From Rhynochetos jubatus (taxonomy: Eukaryota; Chordata; Aves; Eurypygiformes; Rhynochetidae), in contig CM050676.1 of the NCBI GenBank assembly GCA_027574665.1, positions 4,082,157 to 4,146,156 on the forward strand: 64,000 nt of DNA. Reading direction: 5' to 3'. Every line of letters starts with the position of its first letter. Position 1 is the first letter of the stretch. The notes below the pieces were generated by a model that searched no databases, was not told the origin of the DNA, and saw only the letters and a program-made list of their open reading frames with translations. The position numbers and the translations under genes were made by a program. This document shows positions 19,662-29,731 of this stretch, one piece after another.

Positions 19662-22600
19662 GAGCACTTGAGGTGACCATGCAGCCCCAGGGCCTGTCTC
19701 GACGCTGGGCAGGACTGTGGCCCCCTGCCCTCCCAGTGTCTCTGGCAGGCGGGAGCAGCAGAGAGCAGGGAGACGTTTTGGGGCAAAGCCCGGCATTTTG
19801 CACTGGCAGGTGGTTTCCAAATCCCGCCTGGCGCTGCTGCTGCTGGACACAGGCACAGCCCCTTGGGTTGGGAAGTGGGGCTGGCCCAGCAGGTCCGGAA
19901 CGGTGAGTCCCACTGCCAGACAAAGAAGTGCCTTGCGGTTGTATCGGGGGCATCCGCAGGGTGTTTGCCGATCCCCTGGCTCGGCTGCGAAAACACCGCC
20001 ACAGGCACCGAGATGCCCAAGGGCTGAGGGGGCTGGGGAGGGGCTGGGCACTGGCGCTCGGGGGGTCTGCGTGGGGCAGGCAGTCTTTGCCTTAGGGCTC
20101 TCCGGGGCTATTTGAGTTTGGCTCTGTGAGCTGGGGCATTTGGGGACATGGCAGGGAGGCCCTGGGGTCTGTCCTTCCCGCTGCATGGCTGCCCAGTAAC
20201 CTGCTCCCCTTTGCCTCCTCTTCCCAGGAGGGTGGTGGGGGCTCGGCAGGGCCCATCAGATGTGGACACCCGAGGTGGGAGCAGTTCTGCACCAGGGCTG
20301 ACGGGACCAGGGACACGGCCTGTGCCCAAGGGGTCCCCTGGCACCCAGGCCGTCACGCCAGCAACCCAGCCAGGGTCCGTCAGCCTCACGACCACCATCC
20401 TGGGGATGAAACTGGGGTCCCCTGGCACCCAGAGCACCATCCCGGGGTGCAGCCAGGGATGCCCAGCCTCAAGACAAACGTCTTGGGGATGCAGCCAGGG
20501 ACACAAGGAGCAGGAGCAGGGGCTCAGCCAAGTCCCTGCCGCATGGACCGCAGCCTTCCTGGTGCTGGGAAGGTCCCTGCTGAAGGTACCCCCCATGCTG
20601 TGGGGACACCGATGGACGCCAGCGCTTACGGCTATGGAGAGATGGTGGAGGCCCTGCCAGGTCGGGCAGCTCGGCCGGCTCTAGAGCACCCTGAAAGAGC
20701 AGGTGGCCCAGCTGGCAGCCACCAAGTCCAACCAGGCTGAAGTCGAGAAGCTGCGCCTGCTCTTCCCAGATGGAGGTGAGAGCCCTGGAGGGGCTGGGGG
20801 GGGGGGGGCGGGGTTAGTGTAGGACACCCTGGGTGCCGGTCTTGTTGCGGCTCATTCCCGCTGGGCAAAACTGACACCTTCGGGGCTGGGCAGCCAAGGC
20901 AGCATCCCTCTGAGGGTCCCCCCTGCTGGCTTTTCCCCAGGGCCGCCATGTCCCATCCTGGGACAGCTGGCTGAGGGGGTGTGCCCCTCCACAGCTGGAC
21001 CGCCTGGAGCTGGGGCCTTTCCTGCAGCAGCTGGAGCACTGCTGGAGCATACGGAGCAGCTCCAGAAGGCAGCGCAGGCGGAGGGGGATGATGCAGCCGG
21101 CATTAAGAAGTGAGTGCGATGGGGGCGACAATGGCTTCAGGGACAGCGCTCACCCCGTTCCCTCCGGCTGTCCTGCCTCGTGCCTGCCTGGTACCCTGGC
21201 ACAGGAGCAGTTCCCACAGGGGTGATGGGTTTGGGGCACTCGCTTCTGTGGATTCTCCAGTGCCTAATCCAAGGTGGAGCTTTTTCCCAGGTGGGACCCC
21301 ACGGACCCCCTTTATTTCATACCCAGCCAACAGGTCAGGACCTTGTGGTGGTGGGGGGGGAATAAACCAGCCTCAACCCTCCCGCTTCCCCCGGCAAACA
21401 CTGTAACTGGCTGCAGCAAAGTGCTCAGCACGGCGCTCAGCACCTTTTGGGTGCAGGATGGCTGTGCCCCGGCCCCAGCGCGTGAGAGCCCTTCTCCAGG
21501 CAGGGGTGGAGGGGGCCGGGGCGGCCTGGGCAGGGCAGGGGAGCAGAGATGTGCTGCGGAGAGCCAGCACACCCTCACCTCCCCGCTGCAGCGCTGCCCC
21601 TCCAGCCCCTCCCGCCTGGTGCCCCGCGGCCAAGCCAGCCCACGCTCCTGCTCCCCAGCAAGGTCGGGATGGGGAAGGCAGGGATACGGTGGGGGCAACT
21701 GAGGCTGGGAGGGTGATGCTGAGCACCCAGGGTGTCTGTGCCTCAGTTTCCCCGGGGAGAGCTGGGTGTGGCAGGGTTGCCTGGGGATGCTGGGTTTGGC
21801 CCTGTGTTTCAGCCAGCCCGCTCTTTCCTTCCCAGCTCGACCAGGCGGAGCTCTTGGGCCAGGAGAGCCGCGTCTACGGGGGCCGGCAGGACAGGCAGCT
21901 GTCTGTGCTCGTGGGAACAGGGGGTATGGCCGGGCAGGCTTGGGCTGACCCCACGGGTGTGAAGGGGACAGCAGGCTGGGCAGGACACCTGCGGGGTGGC
22001 AGGTTTTCCCCTACCCACGTCCCTGACTCTGGTTCCCTCCTGTCTCTCCCACCACACTTCCCAGGGGATGAGCCCAAGCTGTCCCCAAGGCAGTGGGACA
22101 CCTGGGGCACCGGCCGCCTGCTGTCACGGCCCCAGACCGCTGGACCCTTGCTCAGCCAAGCGGGTATGGCCCTGCCGGGGCTCCAGGGGGTCAGGGGGCC
22201 AGAAGGCAACCTGTGGTCCCGCGCTGGGTGGGGGCGAGTTGGGGATCTGTGCCTGGTGCCGAGTGGGGCGGGACGGGGTCTGGGTCAGGATGGGGAGGGG
22301 TGAAGCAGGCTGGAGTGGGGAGGGCTATTGGATGAGGACCCCCGTCCCTGTGTTGGAGCCGCAACAAGACGGGGGGTCCTGAGCAGTGTGGACAAGAGCA
22401 TGTCCACTTCATGTGTCCTTGCTGCCTCCTCCATGCCAGGCTGGCAGGGCTGCCTGGTGCATTGGGGGGGGCTTAGGCCTTGCCCTTTGCCCCCACGCAC
22501 TGCCGCCTCGCTGGAGCACAGGCCCGGCGCATGCGACGGCCACCACGTCTCCCGGGCACCGGGGCTCCTCCCGTCCATCCAGACATCAGGGCACAGATCC

Positions 22601-22700
22601 AGTGCCCCCGCAGCCAGGCAGGGCTGGGGGTCCCCGGCCGAACCCCCAGCACCCCAGCCATCGAGTAGGCGAATGAGGGGCAGCAGCCGGCAGCAATAAA
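19662..22700 (+). pseudogene. 3' end of a coiled-coil gene, DUF4795/QRICH2-like, decayed
   Basis: Plausible exons are 20228-20775, 20995-21109, 21836-21924 and 22065-22163, with AG/GT borders, and an AATAAA at 22695-22700. The first encodes QPG-rich repeats followed by a heptad-like segment (TLKEQVAQLAATKSNQAEVE), the second more coiled coil (EHTEQLQKAAQAEG), the third AELLGQESRVYGGRQDRQL. This combination recalls the C-terminal half of QRICH2 or C16orf96 (DUF4795), sperm-associated proteins, but I could not confirm it. A frame change near 20655 and an in-frame TAG near 20682 break it. 5' exons are missing here, since CR1 lies directly upstream. An additional possible exon at about 19740-19900 is unassigned. 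The duplicate is 40824-43862. Confidence 0.4.
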
Positions 22701-23412
22701 GGGTGTTGAGCAGCCAAGTGCCTGGGGGGGGGGGCCCTGGGTCAGGGGCATGGGAAGCCACCAACAGGACGGTGTTGTCATAGACTGAGAGGGTCCTTTT
22801 CTCTTGTTTCTTCTAGTAAAAGATTTCCTCCAGAACCTCTCCGTGTCTCTGTGGGAGCTGAAGACAAGGACAGAGCCTGGGGACCTGGGGGAGCTGGACA
22901 CACACGACAAGGGCTGCCAGGACTTTGTCTCCAACACGACCAGCGTCCCCTCCAGCGGGACAGGACTCGCTGCAAAGCCCTTCACAGCCTCCGGACCATC
23001 CGGCCCTTCCTCAGGCCCCACGGCGCTCAGCCCCGGGGCCCAGCTTTGCCTCGCTGCCGCAGCAAAACACCCCCAAAGCACCCCAAGCGTGGCGAGGGAG
23101 GGGGCTACACGCCAGGCTGGGACAGTCCTCCCCGTGCCGGGCTGTGCCTTGGGCAGCCGCAAGGCCGGGAAGGGGACAGGAAAAGAATTCCAAACAAATC
23201 CCTGCACCCGCTAAAAGTGCCTGGAAAGTTCATCTCTCTCTCTCGCTCCTTTCCCACGCAGAGCTCCACAACCTGGGGCCAACGCAGCCGGAGGCTGTCT
23301 TTCCTGGCGGGCTCCCGCAGTGCTGGCGACAAGAAGTTCTCTGCCACAAACGTCAGGAATGGCCCAGCCCTGCTCCTCACGGCACTGCGGTATTCCCAGC
23401 TGGTGCCTGGGA
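22701..23412. other. Spacer upstream of PRR22 copy C, diverged spacer type
   Basis: No gene recognised. Bases 22816-22845 (TAAAAGATTTCCTCCAGAAC and onward) match the PRR22 3' end region (5594-5620), and 23150-23300 matches 1490-1650 of the DUS3L-PRR22 spacer. The stretch therefore seems built from rearranged pieces of the PRR22/DUS3L flanks. Open frames at 22851-23921 read across it without recognisable content. The duplicate is 43863-44574. Confidence 0.5.
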
Positions 23413-26400
23413 AGGTGAAGCCTCCCACAGGGACCAGGGCTACCGCCCCAAAGCTTTCTCTGGCTTGCCTAGGGAGGAAGCCCTCAGGGCTGGCATCCCG
23501 GCTGGGCGATGGGTGCAGACACCCTCCACACCTGCTTTGTTTCTGCCCCCCAGCCTCACCCAGGGGCTCTCAACTGGTGCCCGACTGGCAGGGCTGGAGC
23601 GTCAAACCTCCCCCTGACATCCCGTGCTACACCTCCCCCTCGCCTGCCCTGTGCCCCCACCCTGAACAGCCCCTGCCCTCCATGCCAGCACTGCAGGCCC
23701 GGGACTCGTTCCACCAAGGCCCACCAATGCCAAGCTTATCCCAGCGCCGGGAAAAGACCAAGGCTTGCCCCCACGGCCCTGAGAGCCGCCTGGAGGGGCC
23801 GGGGGCACCCCAGTGCCCCTTAACCCTTTCCCTGCCCGGAGGGGCGGGGCAGGTTCCTGGGGCGGGGCGGAACACGGGGAGCCCCCGCATTGTGACCTGG
23901 GACACCCCAGAGACTCCTTAGCAACCGCCAGCCACACAGCCAGAAGGCACCATGGCGTGGCCACCGCGGCAGCTCCCACCCCGCCGCTCCCGCGCACCCC
24001 CTGCGCCCCAGCTCCAGCCCACTTTTCTGCTCCCGGACACCTTCTACCCCCCAGGTAGGCACCGACGCCGACCCCTGCAGCCCGGGGATGCTCTCAGGGG
24101 CCAGAGCAGAGCTGAGCCCTGGCCGTCACTCCTGTCTCTCTTCCAGGCTCAGCCAACCTGTGCCCAGTGCCCGGGCAGTGGCAGCCCTTCCCCACAGCCT
24201 GGGCACCCGCGGCGCGGATGGCACCCCAAGTCCCCCGGGCATTACCAGCAGGTATGGCAGCCCTGTCCGCTCTGGCACCCGGACCCCTGCACACACTGAG
24301 CATCCCACACCCCCGGGAACCCCAGCATCCCCTGCACCCCCGGCCCCTGGCACATATGGCACTGGGGTGCAGCAAGCCCGGGCGAGTGTCCGTGCCCTCG
24401 CCGGGGTGATGCCTGCCCACTACATCCAATTCCCAGGGGATTTCCCAAACACTTGGGGCCACATCTCCCGTTCCACCTCAGGGAAGCCAGCCCCCTCCCC
24501 AGTTAACAACCCCGGCCCACCCCGCGGGGAGCGCCCCGGCCACCATCTGCCCATGTGCCAGGCGCAGAGCTGTTTGGCGTCAGCCACCGGGGCCGGCTCA
24601 GCAGGTGCACCTGGAGGTTGCCCCTGGCCCAGCACGGCTCCCTCTCACCCTCCCAGGTCTGCAGAGGGCTCCATGCAGCTGCCTCTTCGACCCCCACCTC
24701 CTCCACGTGCCAGGGACGGGCACCGTCCACCTGCCATCGGCCTCCGCCACGCTGGGCCACGCTCCCGCTCCTCTGCCGGCTGCTGCCCTGTGGGTCCCTG
24801 GGGGCTACGAGACACCCCTGGCCTGGGCAGTCCCGGTGACCCCCCACGGCCAACCGCAACCCCTGGCCCCCCCAAACCATCAGGCCAGAGCGGTGGCCCC
24901 GACTCTGCTGCGGCCAACGTCCAGCCCCGGCTCCCAGCACATCAAGGGGCCGGTGGCACAAGTCAACATCTCCGGCCGGGCCACCGCCACAGGGGCAGCC
25001 CCGGGCAGCACCATCCGCCCGGGCAGAGACATCCCCCCCAGCCCCGTTCCTGCCCGGGACAACCACGGCCTTGGGGACCTCGAAGTCACCGAAGAGCAGC
25101 TCCTCGAAGAGGCCCTAAGGCTCTTTGGTTGCTCCCGGGATGTGCTGGGGGTCAGCGAGGGGGGGCCCAGCAGTGTCCCTGTGGCCGGGGACACTGGGGA
25201 CAGCGGCAGAGGTGGGACAGCGGTGACAACAGCGCCCCCGGTGTTGCTGTCATCAAGCCACGGCTCCCAGCACACGGAGGGGCAGTTGAACATCGCCAGC
25301 GTGGCCACCGCTGTGGGGGCACCCCCAGGCAGCACCATCCCCCCGGAGAGAGACACCCCCTCCAGCCCCATCGCTGCCCGGGACAACCAAGGCCTTGGGG
25401 ACCTTGATGTCACCAACGAGGAGCTCCTCGAAGAGGCCCTAAGGCTCTTTGGTTGCTCCCGGGATGTGCTGGGAGCCAGCCGGGATGGTCCTGGCCCTGT
25501 TCCTACGGCTGGGGACACTGGGGACAGCTCCAGAGAGGGGAAAGCGGTGGCCCCAGGCCCCCAGGAGTTGCCATCTTCCAGCCATGGCTCCCAGATCATC
25601 GAGGGACAGTGCAACGTCTCTGGCACGGCCACTGCCATAGGGGCACCCCAGCGGAGCAACACCCCCCTGAGCAGAGACATCTCCCCCAGCCCCATCGCTG
25701 CCCGGGACAACCAAGGCCTTGGGGACCTCAGTGTGGCCGACGAGGAGCTCCTCGAAGAGGCCCTAAGGCTGACGGGTTGCTCCCGGGATGTGCTGGGGGT
25801 CAGGGAGGGGGGTCCCAGGAGTGTCCCTGTGCCTGGGCACCCTGCTGACACTGGCGGGGAGGGGAGAGTGGTGACCCCAGCGCCCCCGATGTTGCCCTCC
25901 TCCACCCACGGCTCCCAGCACATCGAGGGGCAGTTGAACATCGCTGGCACGGCCACCACCACGGGAGCACCCCTGGGCAGCAACATCCCCCCGGGCAGCA
26001 ACATCTCCTGCAGCCCCTGTGCTACCCCGGAAAACCTGGGACTGTGGGACCTGGCAGATGACCTGGAAGTTTCCAGGGAGGAGCTGCATGAGGACACCCT
26101 AAAGCTCATCGCTTCCGCCCTGGAAATCGAGGGGGTCAGCCAGGATGGAGCCAGCAACATCGCCCCGGGCCATGGCATCCCCTCCCATTCCGCTGATGCC
26201 CCCCACAGCCAAGAGCCTTGTGACCCGGCCGGAAACCTCGACCTGCCCGGGGAGGTGCCTCTGGAAGAGGCACTAAGGCTCTTTGGCTGCTCCCTGGACA
26301 CCGTGGGGGGCAGCCAGGACGGTCCCGGCAGCGACCCCATCTCTGGGGATCCGGGTGACACCGGCACAGGGGTCCCCGACAGCGACTTCGACTCGCTCTC

Positions 26401-26967
26401 GCTGACGGATGAGCTGCTCACCCTCGCCGCCCGCGTCCTCGAGACCCCCGATGCCATCCTCAGCAACGAGGAATCCATCTTCTCCATGGAGCTGCTGGAG
26501 CCGTGGGAAGATGAGGCGATGGACCCGGCACCGTCCCCTCTGGCCGTGGCAGAGGAGCGGGGGAAGAAGCGGGGGCAGGAGCCGCGGGGGAGCACCTTGG
26601 ACGAGCCCCCCAGCAAGCGCAGGGCTCTGGCCGGCAGCACGGGGCTGGCAGGGGGGCAGTAGGCCCACAGCGGGGCTGGGATGGACCTGGGGGCAGCGGG
26701 GGTGGGGAGGAGGGGGGTGTTAGTGTGCAGTTAAAGAGTCTCTTTCCTTCCTTGTTTCCCATTAAAAGACTTTCCTCCAGAACCTCTCCGTGCCTCTGGG
26801 GTGTGGGGGGAGGGGGCACCGGGAAACGGCACCCAAGAGCTGCCAAAGCCCCGCTGAGCCCCAGGTCGAGCCGGGGAGCCCCGAAGGGCACCGAGCCGTC
26901 CCCGGGGACGAGTCACCGCCAGCAGGGTGGGAATGGCGGGGATCGGGGGGATTCCCCTGTCCCTTCC
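23413..26967 (+). repeat. Right arm of the large inverted repeat (PRR22 C side)
   Basis: Reverse complement partner of 14606-18160. The homology starts at the GGTGAAGCC stretch near 23413 and ends at the GGGATTCCCC stretch near 26955, 3' of PRR22. Arms are about 3.55 kb and the loop about 5.25 kb. Confidence 0.85.
23952..26662 (+). CDS. PRR22: PRR22 copy C
   Basis: Exons 23952-24054, 24147-24251 and 24657-26662, with an intact 737-residue frame. ATTAAA at 26761-26766. It differs from copy A at the start of exon 3, where the conserved APCGC-LFD motif reads APCSC with FDPH, shared with copy E only. The first module has GDTGDSGRGG and LNIASV, as in E and F. It lies in the right arm of the inverted repeat and precedes DUS3L copy 2 in the same direction. 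Confidence 0.8.
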
Positions 26968-28041
26968 CCATGGGAGCAGCCCTTTGGCGGGGAGCCAGCA
27001 CAGGGGGGTCCCTGCAGGACTCACGGACACGGCCCCACGCTGAAAGAAAGGTCTCTGGTGCCTCAAGAGTCAGAGACTCAGAGAGTTTTTGGCTGCAGAG
27101 GTTCTGCTACAAGATTCTTGCTTGCGGCCCACGCACCCCAGGCGCAGACTCCGAGGATCACCCACGAGGCGCCCGCTGTCCCCGTCATGCAGGGACTAGG
27201 GCCCAGGGAAGAGGCGGGAAGGAGTGTCCCACGTGCGTGGGGAGGACACGGCAAGTAGAGTGCAGGGAGCAGGGCTCAGGGTGTGCCGTCTCACACCAGA
27301 CATCCAACCTTCGACACCTCAGCTTGGTTTGGAGTCTGAACTTGGACTCCCAGAGCCAAGGCAAGGACAGACTTTGTACTCCAGCCACTTGCACGAGCAC
27401 CAGCCCTCGCTCGCTGCGGTAGCAGGACAGCCTCGGTACTGCAACCGTCGGCAACGTGTGGCAGCACCTCACATCTGGAGGTAGTTTGGGGTCGGCCACA
27501 GGCCATGCCAGAGGACAACCCCCGTCCCCAGAGACCAGGTGGCCTTGTCTCACGGCTCCTCCATCCACCCTTTCTCTGCAAAAAACCCACCCCCGGGGCC
27601 CTGCATCCCTGCACAAAGCTCCATCCCCTCCAGCTGCCAGCTGCCGAGAGGCAGAAGAGCCACCCACCCTCCCCAGGCTCAGGGAACCCCTCCCACGTCA
27701 GCAGACAAAGACCCCCAGGTGGTTTGTCCCGCTCCCTCCAGCCAGGCCCAGCCCTGCTCCAGCCAGAGCCCGGCGGGGACAGCAGCTGGGGTTACCCCCT
27801 CTTCACCCCGGCTCCCTCCCAGGACGTCAGCCGGGAGGTGCCCCAAAACACAGAGGCCCTCCAGAGCCACAGCAAGGGATGTCGCCTCTCCCGGCTGCCA
27901 GGACCGCACACCAGCCGCCTCTCCCCGCTCGGGGAGCCCCAACACGGGGGCAGCCCCCACCCTGCCCCGCGCTCGGCCGCTGCCCGGGGCCTCGGGCCAC
28001 CCCAGCCAGCGCCAAGGGCTCAGGGCCTCCCTCTGTGCTGA

Positions 28042-28089
28042 GGACACGGACACGGACACGGACACGGACACGGACACGGACACGGACAC
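28042..28089 (+). repeat. (GGACAC)8 hexamer repeat upstream of DUS3L copy 2
   Basis: Eight perfect units, at the same position as the ten-unit array at 6873-6932. Confidence 0.95.
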
Positions 28090-28204
28090 GGAGCAGCGGC
28101 CGGCCCCCGGCTCCGGCCCGCAGAGCGGAAGCTGACGCCGTCCAGCCTCGCTCCCCCGTCCCGTGGTGCCGGGCCGCCGGTGCGTCATCAGCGCGCGCGG
28201 CAGC

Positions 28205-29579
28205 ATGGCGGCAGCGCCTGTGGCGGCGGGGGTGGCGCCGGTCCGCGCGCGGTGAGTGCGGCCCCAGGGCTGCTCCGCTCCCGGCCCTGCCGCTCCGTAG
28301 CCCCCGGTACGTGCCCGGCCCCGCCAGAGCCCCACCGGTCCGCGCCTGGCGCCTCTATCCCCTCCGCACGTGCCTGGCCCCGCCCCGCCCCCCCCTCCCC
28401 GCAGCAGACCCCTCTCCCCCATCCCCCCGGGAACCCCGCTCCCCGCCGGGTGCGGGCGGCACACGGGCGCTCTGGCTCCGCAGGTCCCTGGCCTCCAAGG
28501 AGCAGTTCCATGGCTCCCTGCGGGCCAGGGCCGAGCCCGGTGGCCAGGCGGGTGGCGAGGAGGAGGAGGAGGAGGAGGAGGAGGAGGAGGAGGAGGAGGA
28601 GGAGGAGGTGGGCAGCTGCCCGAGCGAGCCCCCCGCCAAACGGGTGAGGTCGGAGGAGTCTGGGCAGGATGGGGAAAGCCAAGAGGATGCTGGAGCGGAG
28701 AAGCTGGAGAAGGAGCCGTGGGAGCGCAAGTGGGCCCGGGGGCAGAACAAGAGGCGGCCATGCATGAAAGCCGGCCCCTATGAGCAGAGCAGGCTGTGCC
28801 CGTGGGTAACGCAGGTAGGGTGTAGGGCCCCTGCTCCGCGCTGGGGCGGGGAGTTTGGGACCCTGGTGGGCTCTTCCTGCTCAAGGGCTGCCTTCAGTGC
28901 CGGGCAGGCAGGCGGAGGGCAGAGGTTTTAACCTCCTCTTTATTGTTTGCAGGGACGTGCAGAAAAGCGCGGCTTTGGCCCACGGTGCCGCTTCCTTCAT
29001 GACGTCGCCGAGTACATGGCTGCGAAGCCGGCGGACCTGGGGCGTAGCTGCGTGCTCTTGGAAACCTTTGGCAAGTGCATTTACGGCGTCACCTGCCGCT
29101 TTGGCCAGGCTCACCTCGGGGCTGGCCACCAGAACCTCGTCAACATGGCCTTGGCCAGGCAGTGGGAGGGGAAGGAGGTGGTGAGGAACAGTCTCTCCAA
29201 GGACCTCCAGCACCAGCTGCGCAAGAGGAAGTTCAGCTTCAGGAAGGCTGACGAGTACCTCCGTGGTCTGGCCAAGGCCCACGGTCGTGGTGGGAAGGGA
29301 GGCCAAGCCACAGGGTGCCCTAGAGGGGAGCAAGAGGTGTCCAACTGCGCCACACGCCGGGAGGGCCTGGGAGACGGCCCCGAATGTCCTGTGCTAGCGG
29401 GGCAGGGAGAAGATCCCAGAGCAGGTGCCTTGCAGAGTCCCGGCCCCACGGGTGGCGAGGAGGCTCCCTCCCTCCCAACAGTGGGCCCGGTGACAGATGA
29501 AGATACTGTGAAGCTGCGGTGGTGTGAGAAGAAGAAGGTGAGCAGTGAGGGTTTGGCCGAGGGCTGCCGTCTGTCGTGA
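28205..29579 (+). pseudogene. DUS3L: DUS3L copy 2, truncated after exon 3 by a provirus
   Basis: Exons 28205-28251, 28484-28814 and 28953-29537. The Glu tract is 17 residues (28557-28607). As in copy 1, the first CCCH finger lacks its second cysteine (EKRGFGPRC), and the gene joins LTR sequence at 29732. Read-through of the exon 3 donor gives a stop at 29577-29579 and the LTR AATAAA at 29766-29771 follows. Small differences from copy 1 include HGSLRAR for HASLRAR, RKWARGQ for RKRARGQ and MKAGPYEQS for MKPGPYEQR, so this copy may be drifting. Confidence 0.8.
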
Positions 29580-29731
29580 TCTTGTCAAGTGGGTGAGATT
29601 GTGCTTGGGGAGAGGGAAGAGACCCCCGCGGGGCGAGAGGCAGGCAGGGGACAGAGCGGCCTGGGGACGCACGTGTTACTGTCAGGAGGGGAAGGGTGCA
29701 GGGAGGTGACCTCTTGGGGCCACGGTGTTGT

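Noticed and set aside
19106-20020. 304-codon minus-strand frame as a host gene
   Set aside because: Its C-terminal half is CR1 reverse transcriptase in a mixed frame and the N-terminal half is antisense to the DUF4795-like region.
22851-23921. 356-codon frame running into PRR22 copy C upstream region
   Set aside because: It crosses the patchwork spacer and the PRR22 promoter and has no splice or domain support.
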